A DNA stretch of 64,000 bases from Castanea sativa. Taxonomy: Eukaryota > Streptophyta > Magnoliopsida > Fagales > Fagaceae. The position numbers and the translations under genes were made by a program. Below are positions 11,273-21,538 of this stretch, piece after piece. The notes beneath the pieces were generated by a model. It made no database searches. It saw only the letters and a program-made list of their open reading frames with translations, and was not told the DNA's origin. Each line of letters opens with the position of its first letter. Position 1 is the stretch's first letter. Location of the stretch: assembly GCF_040712315.1 (NCBI RefSeq), contig NC_134016.1, positions 49,168,986 to 49,232,985 on the forward strand, written 5' to 3'.

Positions 11273-11423
11273 GGTTGTTTGGTACCCGCTTTTAAACAAC
11301 AATTTTTAGTATTTAAATAACAGCAACACTTTAAACATGTATTTCTATACCACTCAATCGCGTATTTTTACAACACTAAAAATTGAACAATATACTTAAA
11401 CACTGCTACCAAACAGGTCTTTC
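11273..11423. mobile_element. MITE, ~150 bp, with TGTTTGGTA ends
   Basis: The left part (TGTTTGGTACCCGCTTTTAA … AATTTTTAGT) is mirrored on the right (ACTAAAAATTG … TACCAAACAGG). Both arms share TGTTTGGTA and AATTTTTAGT in inverse orientation. It is non-coding, and the ends are hAT-like. Confidence 0.6.
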
Positions 11424-11526
11424 CTATAAGATAAGAAAGTGATAATTGTTGTTCACTCTACCTTAGTCACGGAGGAGTCACTTGCCATATCCTAAGAGAT
11501 TGCATTAGAGCTAGACTTAGGGTGTA

Positions 11527-11694
11527 TTTGGATACCGTTTATTTTGCTGAAACTAAAAACTTATTACTGAAAGTCTTGTAGATAAAGGTAAAAGTTAGTT
11601 GAAATAGTACACTAGGGCTCATGAATAATACCAAAAAGTGCAGTGGAGCCCATGAAGAGTAAAATAATTTTAATTTTCCATCACAATCCAAACG
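11527..11694. mobile_element. MITE related to the 1751-1936 copy, reverse orientation
   Basis: Begins TTTGGATACCG followed by TTTATTTTGCTGAAACT and ends ACAATCCAAAC. It shares internal segments (AGATAAAGGTAAAAGTTAG, GAAATAGTAC) with the family copy near 1751 read on the other strand. Confidence 0.55.
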
Positions 11695-12600
11695 CACACT
11701 TACATGCAAAAAAAGCAAGCCCTCATTTACGATTGGCCTTAATGTCAGGGATTGGTTCAAATCCAACTCTGCAAATTTCTTTGATCAACTAGTCAAAGTT
11801 GTATTGAATTTCAAATCCTTTTTCCCCCTAATTTGTTACAAAATTTGGTGGGAAGAAAAGAACTTATTATGGAAGGAAAACCCTTTAGAGAGGAAAACAT
11901 CTTTACCTCCAATAAGACAATGCCCTTAGAAATTTCTCACCATGGGAACTAACCTTACAAGAGTAAGAAGGAATGCATGCAAACCTATTGGTTGGCCCCC
12001 TCCTTCCATTAGCACATACAAATTTAATACAAATGGATTAGCAATTGGCTACTTAGGATAGTCAAGTGTCTAAGAATTAATTAGAAACTTTGAAAGTAAA
12101 TGGATAAAGGGTTTCAATTCATGAGAAACATAAGAGTCAATAGTAATACAAATGGGTTCACATTGTAAAAATATTGATTATCTAGAACTTAAAGCCTGTA
12201 GATAATTCTCATACCCTAAGGGCCTAAGCATTATGACTTTTGATCGGAAGTCTGTAATGAATGAATTTCGTGCATTTATCGTTATTCACACTCTTTAGGA
12301 AAGGAATCATTATTTTGATTTGCTAATTGAAATATCTTAGATAATAGGCTTTTGTTATACTCTATTTCCCCTAATTTTATTGTAGCCAATTGTTAGTTAA
12401 TGCTAAAGGTGTTGTTTACTCTAGAACATTTTGTTAGGATATAATTCTATTTTATTAACGAACTAATTTCTTCAATAACAATAATAATTTTTATATATGC
12501 AATCAATTATAAAATACCCCCAACCCCCAAAAAAAGAAAAAAAAGTAAGTCTTTGACAATGACATAGCAAAATCGATTGGCTAGGGTAAGGGTTAAGACT
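11695..12600. other. Intergenic, no gene seen
   Basis: AT-rich non-coding sequence. No exon, RNA or clear transposon end was recognised. Confidence 0.4.
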
Positions 12601-12856
12601 TAAGGGGGCATTTAGTTTACCATTATGTTACATTACACCGTAATATTAAATTATTGTAACCTTACATTAATGTAATCTCAATACAAGTATTCAACGTTAC
12701 ATTATTTAGGAAAGTAATGAGATTAAGGTGATGTGATATATTTTGTAATTTTAGATTATGGTAATGTTAAAAAAATAAAATAAACCAAAAATCTTGATGT
12801 GACATCTTCATAATGTGCATCACATTATGAGTACATCAAACCAAATGCCCCTAAAA
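12601..12856. mobile_element. MITE, ~255 bp, GGGGCATTTGGTTT ends
   Basis: The left end TTAAGGGGGCATTTAGTTTA is mirrored by the right end AAACCAAATGCCCCTAAA. The interior is AT-rich and repeats ATTACATTA/TAATGTAA-like words. It has no coding capacity. Confidence 0.65.
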
Positions 12857-12939
12857 GTGTTTATCGACCATCTATTAATCATCTAAAAAAATACATGAAC
12901 CAAACTTCACATCTCAAAAACAACCATTAAACTATTTTC

Positions 12940-14865
12940 TGTTGACATCCCATCTTGCAACCCGCATTTAACCTCACATGGAGGGTAAAATGTTAATTTT
13001 GTCTTGGAAATATGCATCTTGATTCTGGTCATTAGATCCTTAATCTCATTTCACCAAAATGATCTTGATGTTGTAACGATTAAATTGACTGGTCATAAGC
13101 CCTAATCAGACCACCAGATTGAAAGTTATCATCAAATTAAGTTTTAATGGTTGAGATGCACTATCACAAATTGAGTCCAATTATATGTGATTATGAACAA
13201 TTGATTTCAATTGGTTATAAGTATAATCAATTTGAGATCAATGATGTGTCATAATTTGATTGGTTAGGACTACATTTTATGGTAGGGTTGCACACACCTA
13301 ATTAATTAGATAGTTAAACATTAATTATTCAATGAGTAATTTGTGCAATTATCTTTTAATTAGAGTAAATTTGGAACCAATTAAGTCTAAAATGAGAGTG
13401 ATTGGAGCCATTTAATGTTAATTGGGAGTTAATTTGGGGCCTATTAAAGTTAATTGTGTTGAAACCATTTTTTAACAAATGACCTCTGCTCACTTTTTCA
13501 TCGATATCTCTCAGAATATTTTGAATTTGTCAATGAGGTTAATTTTTCTAGAAACTATACATCTGGGGCTTCAATTTGAGCACAAGAACGAGACAATTCC
13601 AATAAGAATGGAGCTAGATATGATTTTTCGAAGTTGACTCTACAGGCTGTTACAGCAGCTACGGGAAAACCGAATTTTGGCTTGCTCCTCACTCCCACCA
13701 ATCTTTACATTTAATGCTCTAGATTTCCCCCAATACTAAAATGAGATCAAGGTTCATGATCCTTTGTCAACCCTCATTAATGACCTTCCATTCATATTTC
13801 CTCCACCACTACGATATAAACCCCCCCTCTCCTTCATTCTAGGACACAAAAAAAAACCCCCTCTCTTCTCCTCTCTTGAGTTCTAGGAAGTTAAGTAGTC
13901 TTGTCATATCTTGGTCTTCTTGAGACTCAAGGTATTGAGTGAGACTCACTCTTCCTCTCCTAACTCTTCTTTTCCTCCACCCTTTTGGACCTCCCTCAAG
14001 AGTCTCCTCATCCACCATATGGATCTTGCATGAATGTATAATTTATTTCCCTAACTTGTTTTTTTGTGTTTCCATGATAAGAATTTAGGATTAAAGCATG
14101 ATAGTAACTATTTAAATTCTTTGAATATGTTTGAATGTTCTTATGTGTTCTTCATATGTTCTTGTTGTTCATCACATGTTCATGCATAAGCACTAGTTTT
14201 GATCTTAAATCCACATCAAAAATATAAAAAACATGTTTGTTTCATAATTCTTTCAAATCCTTGAATCTAGGATATCACCATACACACACATTCATTAGAA
14301 TTTATTTTTCAATCCAAATGTAATGCTTAATAAATTGAATTAGGGTTCATCACATGCACACACATTAAATTCAACATGCAAATTGATTGACATATTGGAT
14401 GATATGATATGAATGTTGGCCACCATAGTCTAGAATACCGGTTTCATCGGGCAAGGTGGGTGCCTAACACTTTCTCACCTTGTAACATAGCCTCCGAACT
14501 TAGATCAAGGGTTAGTAGATCAAATGCTTATCCATGTAATTTTCAATTTTTAGATTATAACTAGGAAACAAAGTCATGTACTTTATCTTAGATTGTATCT
14601 AGGACCAAAACTATGCAATTTTCCTATGATCAATGTAAATTCAATTGAAAATTAATAAAATGAGGAATTTTTTTAGTTTAGTTTTCTTATTTTTCCAATA
14701 ATTAAATAAGTGGCGACTCCATTGTAAAACCCTTAATCTAAAGGAAAAAATATAATCAGTTGAACCTCTATTTTGAGAGGCAATAACACGACTCCACCCA
14801 TTCACATGGGTTTGGCCCGACACTCCATAAAAACGGGCCGGGGGTGCGGTCTCTCACACTTTCTC
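12940..14865 (+). mobile_element. LTR remnant of a Tat/Ogre-type Ty3 retrotransposon
   Basis: A long LTR-like stretch starts near TGTTGACATCCC. It contains a CT-rich leader (13850-13880) and GGGTGCCTAACACTTTCTC near 14458, and is followed by TGGCGACTCC at 14711, which resembles the tRNA-Arg-type primer site of Tat/Ogre elements. After it comes the G/C-rich GGGCCGGGGGTGCGGTCTC. No gag or pol frame follows, so this is a remnant of one LTR plus a short internal piece. The ends are approximate; the call rests on remembered family hallmarks. Confidence 0.5.
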
Positions 14866-15510
14866 AACTCTTTCTTTTATAATTCTAAATGGTATAATTC
14901 TACATGGTATAGAACTATAGGAGAGTAGAAGTACCCATTCAGAGCCCAACACCAAAATGTTATGTTTGATTTAAGGGAAGGGTCTACCTTGTAAAGGTAT
15001 CCCATATACAAATGGTTGCAATCAAAACCACTTTTACATATTATGCCAATAGCAATTGATTGCAAACAGCATCGTGGACCACCTCATGTCTAGCTTATCA
15101 CATCATTTCTATAGTTGCCTAAAAAAAGATATTTGAAAGCATCTCTCTCCTTCTAAACTATTTTCCTCCTTTTTTTGGGTCATCTTGTTCTTCTCCTTAA
15201 AGCATAATTGTAGTGCCCCAAAGCATGTTCCACAATTTTCACAAGTCGGATTCTATGATGCCTCTAAATCCAAATCTCCTTAATATTATGTCTCTTTGTA
15301 ACTTTGTTGATAGAATTAAGTGATAATTATGTGACAGTAGAAGGGAAAAAAAAAGTATGATTCTTGAGAAAGTTGCCGAAGGGTTCCCAAAGGTGCTTTC
15401 TCCATTTCCCCACATGTATAACAAAAAAAGAAAAAGAAAATATCCCTTGGGTCCACTTAGGTTGAAAAGGCAAAAAGCAAAAAACGCTGTACTCTCATGT
15501 TTGATAGTTG
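14866..15510. other. Intergenic, no gene seen
   Basis: AT-rich non-coding sequence with no element end that I can support. Confidence 0.35.
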
Positions 15511-15514
15511 GCAC

Positions 15515-15665
15515 ATTGTCCGTTTGGATACAGCTGAAAACTGAAAACTAAAAATTGAAAACTGATAATACTATAGCAAAATAATTTTTAAATATGTGAA
15601 TAGTGCCGTAAGACCCATTTTTAATTAAAAATTTACTAAAAAGTGAGGTTTGTGGATCCCGTGAA
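15515..15665. mobile_element. MITE fragment, TTTGGATACAGCTGAAAACTG type
   Basis: The left end resembles the TTTGGATACC-family MITEs elsewhere in the window (GTTTGGATACAGCTGAAAAC, then GAATAGTGCC and AAAAAGTGAGG). The right end is not preserved. Confidence 0.35.
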
Positions 15666-15890
15666 CAATGCAAGAAACCCATTGGTGTGCAGAAAAGTCA
15701 CCAATCCCCAGCTAAAAAAAAAAGAAGGCGTGAAATGCCTGCTTTTACTGTTCATAAGCCTCTTGCACTGTTCATGGACAATGAACAATGCAAGAGGCGT
15801 TATCCAAAAAAAAAAAACTGAAACGCGATTTGGCAAAACGTGGACACATTCATCTGAATCCAAAATTACCTTAGGGAGCTGTGGAATATA

Positions 15891-16625
15891 TGTGTGTGTG
15901 TGTGTGTGTGTGTAAGGACACGAATCCAAGCCACAACCCACTAAGAGTAGTGGATGATGACCTAACAAGTCCAAAATAATGTATTTGTGAGAGAGTGGGC
16001 TTCACAAGAAAATAGCTTCATAAATTAAGTGGGCCATAACTGGTAAGATACAAGCTAAAAAGAGTGAAAGCACATAAATAACTCTCCTCAATCAAGTCCA
16101 AGGATGTGATGTTCTTATATTAACTTCAATTTTCTTTAAGTACAAAGTGTTCTTCTATTTTTCTTCCTTTTTAGATTACATGCCCCATTTTTTACGATGA
16201 CCCTTTCTTTATATAGTCATTTCACTTGAATATCATAGCCTTCCACTTGTTGATTTCGTAGGTAGTCCCTTGGATGCTTGTCCCTTAGGACCTCCTGAAA
16301 GCTTTGTGAGTAGCTGTGTATTGAAATGACACTGTTCAGATGTCATTTCTCTATAAATGTGGCCAGTTCATTTGGTGCAGTACATTTAATGTGGTGGTAG
16401 CAACCGTCTTCCTAGATTATTTCTTCTTTTGTTGTTGACTCGGCTTTTGTTACCTTCCTCTAAAGCTTATCCCTCCAAAATGGTCACCTCCCCAAAGCTC
16501 TCCCGAGATGGCTCAGCTCCTTTACCTTTATCCTTGGCCTTTTAACTTATGCTTGACAATCCCTTTTGCCATCTTTGGGTACGACCCACAGCCCAATATT
16601 TCTGTTTGGTCTTCCTATCCTCACA
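15891..16625 (+). mobile_element. Solo LTR beginning with an expanded (TG)n
   Basis: TGTAAGGACACGAATCCAAG begins at 15911 and the segment ends CCTATCCTCACA at 16625, giving an LTR-like TG…CA unit of roughly 715 bp. Directly before it, 15891-15912 is a pure TG repeat. ATATA precedes that repeat (15886-15890) and also follows the 3' end (16626-16630), fitting a 5-bp target duplication if the LTR's own leading TG has expanded. No internal coding domain is present, so this is a solo LTR. Confidence 0.55.
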
Positions 16626-16640
16626 ATATATATATATAAC

Positions 16641-16848
16641 TAGTGGGGTTGGCCGAATAGTTGGACACTTGGTCTTAAAGTGACAGTTTTGGGTTTGACT
16701 GGGAGCTCTTTAGTTCAAGTTCGAGCATGAGCACTTTGAAAAAACTCCCTGGGATAGCGATTTACCCCGTTATGGGTCCACTTATAGCGAACAGTATTAG
16801 TCTCTAGTTGAAAGTTTTGAAGAAACACTGTGGGAAAAAAAAAAAGAA
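16641..16848 (+). mobile_element. tRNA-derived SINE
   Basis: Begins GGGGTTGGCCGAATAGTTGG (box A-like), has AGTTCAAGTTCGAGC (box B-like) about 75 bp in, then a non-tRNA body, and ends GTGGG followed by an A tract. ATATATATA-rich sequence on both sides prevents a firm target-duplication call. Confidence 0.6.
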
Positions 16849-16857
16849 TATATATAT

Positions 16858-17072
16858 TGATCCACTTTATCTCCCCTTAAACTTTAAAATTGATCAATGT
16901 TTCCTTGGCCTTTAAGAAATAGGCAAATTACCCCTATAATTACTAAATTCCTTATTTTATTTATTTATTATTATTACTTTTTTTTACAGCAGAGGATAGT
17001 TTGCTAAGATCTAATACTTAAGGGGAACATTGGTCAATTTTAAAGTTTGGGGGAGGGGATTAAAGTAAACCC
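16858..17072. mobile_element. MITE with ~45-bp inverted ends
   Basis: Left arm CCTTAAACTTTAAAATTGAT is mirrored by right arm GTCAATTTTAAAGTTTGGGG, extending outward to TCCACTTTATC and the partly matching GATTAAAGTAAACC. It is non-coding; the family was not identified. Confidence 0.55.
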
Positions 17073-17356
17073 TACAGTAGATCCTAATTATAATCAGTGT
17101 TTTGGGAAGGGATAAAGGCAGTTGTGGGACTCGAACCAGAAGAAGCCATAAGTGTTGTTGGTGGTTTAAATGAAGCGAACTTAGTGAAAGAGGATGAAAG
17201 GAAGGGACAAAGGTTGAAATTGTGGATGCTAGTGTTTCTAAGGATGCCTAATTCTTGACTGATGGCCACCCAATGGTCGCATTGTAGAAATGATTTAAAA
17301 AAAAAAAAAAAAAAACAGAAACCTTAAGGGTGAAAGTTTGGCCACCCAATGCTAGT

Positions 17357-18175
17357 TGTAGGGTCATTGAGCCCAAGAATATATGTAGGGTGGCCCAAGA
17401 GTATTCTTCAGGCTAGAAGCCCAGTTCGAGGACACTAAATGGTCCGAGGGTGTATGAATGTTAACTCATAAGAAAATACTAGGTAAAGAAAAGATAATAT
17501 TTGAATAAATATGTCTGAGGAAGATTATGTCCTCAGCTATGTGAAGCCGAGGTAGGAGAAGGGTTGGTTAATATCCACAGGCTATGTTCTAGAAATTCCT
17601 ATAGGTTAGGGTAGACACGGTACACGTGGAGGATAAGAAGAAGGGCGGTGAAATATCTAAGATAAAACTGTTACCACCGCCCCCACATTGAATGCTCTGC
17701 AACTGATATTCTGGCCGCATTAATGGGGAAGTGAGACCTAAGCATCATGGTGGAACTTGGCTCCTATCTTCACAAACTTCAGGGGAAGTGGATGAGACAA
17801 GTATCTAAACGAGTAATTTAACCGTGACGTGGAGGATGAAGAGGAAAGAAAGGAGGGAGTATAAAAGAAAGAGGGGGCCTTAAGCAAAAGGGATGAAAAA
17901 AGGACACGGTAGACCTCACGATCCATAATTGTAATCTATCTTGGGAAGCAGTAATATAAGTTATCATCAACTTATGTTCGAGGAGAAGATTTCTTTGGTA
18001 TTCATATAAACAGTTCTTCATGTGTGCCACTGTGATCAAAGCCCATCATTCTTTGTTACCTACATCATTAGAACCTAGATTTCAAGTCCATTCTCTTTAC
18101 AAATTTCATTGTAAAAAGGCCTCTCAGACCCATCCCCTTCTAATTATGGGTCCGGGCTCGAATTGTGTCCTTACA
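17357..18175 (-). mobile_element. Solo LTR with perfect 5-bp target duplication
   Basis: On the minus strand it runs from TGTAAGGACACAATTCGAG to GACCCTACA, 819 bp, with TG…CA ends. CTAGT flanks it on both sides (17352-17356 and 18176-18180). There is no internal coding region. Its first bases match those of the LTR at 15911, so both may belong to related families, in opposite orientation. Confidence 0.85.
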
Positions 18176-18180
18176 CTAGT

Positions 18181-19469
18181 ATTTAGGAGAGCCCATCCTT
18201 TTATTTTTATTGAAATTTTTAGTTAAATATAAGGGTGAAAGTTTAATTTTTGAAAAGTTGGAGGGCCATGGCTCCAAATGCTTTATTTGATTAAACTATG
18301 AAGTTAATCCAAACAGAAACCTAAAATCAATCAAACTGAGAGCCCAATTTTTCCTTTATTCATATTTTCATTCTTTAATTTATTTTTCTTGATGTGACAT
18401 TTTATTATTATTATTTAATTAATATTTTACTATTAATTAATTAATAGTAATAATAATACTGAACAATAGGACTCTTAATATTTTATTAATAATTAATATT
18501 TCCAGTTGTTTTACCATCAAAGATTGAAAGTTTTTTTTTGGATTAAGATCCAGTGCAACACCTGAACGTTGCATCGGGTGCCTTTCACCCAAATTCTTTT
18601 TAATGGTGCCCCTAAGGGGCATCCTTTAAGAAGCATATATTACTCCGCTTTTACACATCTTTTGGGGAGCATTAAATGTTTCATTGTTATTTATTTATTT
18701 ATCTTTTTAATATTTAAAGAGTAATGATTTTGGTGGGACAATCGAGCAAGATCCAATTCAGAGAGGAGAATATGATTTTCAGGATTAGTTTGAGAGAAAG
18801 AAAAATAAATAAATAAAAGGTATTCTTAATTTGTTTATCTGTTTTCCATGAAAGTTGACTCTCATCCCTATAAAAAGTGGTGGCATTAAATTTTTTTTTT
18901 ACTTGTGCCTAAGGGCATTCATTATTGTTCATCGAAAAAAAAAAAGGGCATTCATTATTTAACTAGACCCGTTTCTTTTATTTTCGTTTTTGCTTTTATC
19001 TTAGATTGAATTCCTGAAATTTTATGCTTGTGAATAAATTCTAACGAGACAAAATCCACTAGGTGTTAGTTTACACAAAGTAATGATCAATATTTTGTGA
19101 TCAATATATTTCCCTAAAAAAAAAAAAAGTAATGATCAATATTTTGTGACAAGTGATGATGACACATTATTTTCTCATTAAGACAGTTATATGGTCTATT
19201 ATGTCTCCATCAAATTGCCTGGCTAATGGTCTAATAGCATTAACACGGAAAAGTTTAAGGATGCTTTAAGGGTATTAGATTAGAAAATATTTAGAAATTT
19301 TTTATGGTGAAAAATAAGCAATTGTTTTCTTTTAATAATTTTTTTCTCACAATAGTGGTATTAAAATTTTCTTAGAATGGTCTATTAACAAATACCCTAA
19401 AGGTACTTATTAACAGGACTCTAACTACAGTTCCCTTTGTTCTCTTAGATAATTTTTCTGGTTTGTTAT
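18181..19469. other. Intergenic, no gene seen
   Basis: AT-rich. The only structure noted is a short direct repeat AAGTAATGATCAATATTTTG at about 19078 and 19128, separated by an A tract. Confidence 0.4.
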
Positions 19470-19640
19470 GCCAATAATTTGGAAACTTGTACCATTAGTA
19501 AAGTTCATTGCAAATTTGGTTGCCCACACTTTGGCAAGATGGTATTCAGCAAATGGTACCACAGGTTCTTTTAATTTAGGGGATGGTCCTCCTCCTATTG
19601 TAAATGTTATGCAGGGTGAGGCTAAGCTCTCTTAATTTTG
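19470..19640 (+). mobile_element. LINE fragment, RNase H-like tail (plus strand)
   Basis: Plus-strand reading gives LVPLVKFIANLVAHTLARWY then SANGTTGSFNLGDGPPPIV before a stop. This is the C-terminal tail seen in plant LINEs (…AHTLARW…). It is a short 5'-truncated piece. Confidence 0.55.
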
Positions 19641-19644
19641 AAGC

Positions 19645-20500
19645 CTCCTTACCTTTTTTTTTTTTTGTTGTTGTTGTTGTTGTAGCAGAGAGTACATTAG
19701 CTTGTTTTAAGTAGAAAACAAAAATCCCAAAAGAATATGAAGAAAGAATCATATGAATGTCCAAAATTATTGGAAGCAGAGGTCCACTGAGGAGTGCTAT
19801 CAGGACTGCTAATGGCTTCAATAACAACGTTACTGTTGCCCTTCAAAGAACAATAGACCTTAGAAATATGATTAAGATTGGAGGCCAAGGAAATAGCTAA
19901 AAGGTAAGTTTTTGCTGCAGCTCAAGCTTGATACAACAACTTCTTTAGCTGTGATAGCCTTTATAATTTTGCCTATAGAATCTTTTCATACAGCAGCAGG
20001 TGAGAAATGATCTCTTCTAACTGCATTAAGACTCTGTGGGGCAGCTATATGAGAAGTGAACACCTTGGTGATTTGAGCAGCAAGTTGGATTGTAATAGAA
20101 TCCAAACCTTTGTGAATCAAATTGTTTCTAGACCACCATATTTGGTCACAAAGTATGGCTGCATAAAAGAATGACACAAAGTGCTTCTCCTGTCCAAACC
20201 TGGCTGAAGTGCTGGGTAAAGAATCGTTCTAATCCAGTGCTGGATTGGGATTAATTCTTGAGGAGAAAAGTTTAGATTCCATATAGAGAGAGAGAGACCA
20301 TATTTGAAAAGAAAAAACACCCAAAAAAAAAAAAAGAGAGTTTCTTATGAGTTTGAGGAAGAAAGCCACATCTGGGGCATACAGAATCTGCTGCTCTGAT
20401 TCTTCTGCTTAGTATTGCTTTGGTAGCCAGTGTTTCGTTTGCAAATTGCCAGAGAACATCTTTCAGTCTTTCATTTAATCTTCAATTTCTATAGTCCTTT
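19645..20500 (-). mobile_element. LINE fragment, zf-RVT and RNase H regions (minus strand)
   Basis: Reading the minus strand from about 20470 gives LWQFANETLATKAILSRRIR followed by ADSVCPRCGFLPQTHKKL, the zinc-binding segment (zf-RVT) after plant LINE reverse transcriptases. Then come segments such as CDQIWWSRNNLIHKGL and VVIEAISSPDSTPQW of the RNase H-like domain, in shifted frames. The 3' end is CAACAACAAC followed by an A tract at about 19650-19682 (seen as T on plus). The element is truncated and frameshifted, and its end abuts the plus-strand LINE fragment. Confidence 0.7.
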
Positions 20501-21538
20501 CCAATCCTTTGGAAGAAGAGGGCCATATGTAGAAAATCTATCTGACAAAATAGCAACTTAAAGGCCATATTAGCAGCACCATGTTGATCTGGTGAAGGTC
20601 TTGCACTATAGCTGCCAAAATACAACTTGGTTGTCTGATAACATTACATGATGAACATAACTTTTTTGCAGCTTGAAAGACCAGGACAAAGGAGAATCCT
20701 CTTTGAGGCCTAACCTGCCATTCACAGATGACCATAAAAATAGCAGCAACGTAATGCCTATGACTATAAGTCCAGCTAAAGCATCCAACCAAAATACTTT
20801 CCCCATGTCTATCTTTACAGATTGTAAAATAATAATACATGATAGAAAGCACAGTTTCTAGCATGTCGGTATCAATCAAAATGCATAACTCAAGAAAGAA
20901 ACAAAGATTGAGAAACAAAATTTAAGAAAAGGAAGTAACTAGTTTGACTAAACAAAAATTAAAAGAAGGATAAACAGATGATGGAACTTCATTCACATTT
21001 GATATAATGACAAAAAACAGGCCATTGCAAGGCATTATGAACTGTATCAAGATACATGCAGCTCATGGTACACAATTTTGACCAGCTGCAAAAAAAAATT
21101 GTGTTTTTGGAGGGAATTAAACTGAAAATGTAAAAAACAGCTCTTGCAGCAAATAAAGAGCTTAGCCTATAGGCCACTTCCCAGCAAACATGCAAGTCAT
21201 GTAATCTAGCCTTCAAAGTTCAAAACTGCCTTCATGTCACAGGTACAGCAATCTAGAGGGCATTCTAAAACTTCAAACAAAACTGTAGTTCCACCAATAT
21301 ACAGCAAAGAAAATCAAAGCCTGTATCATTACCAGTATAGTGACTCACCATTAGTGTTGTGATCAATTGCCAAGAAAATGGGGAAAATGAAAAGAAGACT
21401 TCTAATAAAACATTAATTTAGGTTGGAATGGTGAGCCTAAGCTTTCTAGGTTTCAAAACTCATTCCACCATTTTCTTGACCATTAGAGTATGACTGCAAA
21501 AGAATCTTCTATATAGGTCAGTTCCAGCATTTTGACAT
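20501..21538. other. No gene recognised; 3' flank of the J-protein gene
   Basis: AT-rich. It probably contains the 3' UTR of the J-protein gene near 21538 and perhaps a further upstream part of the decayed LINE (20540-20900). No supported exon was found. Confidence 0.35.
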
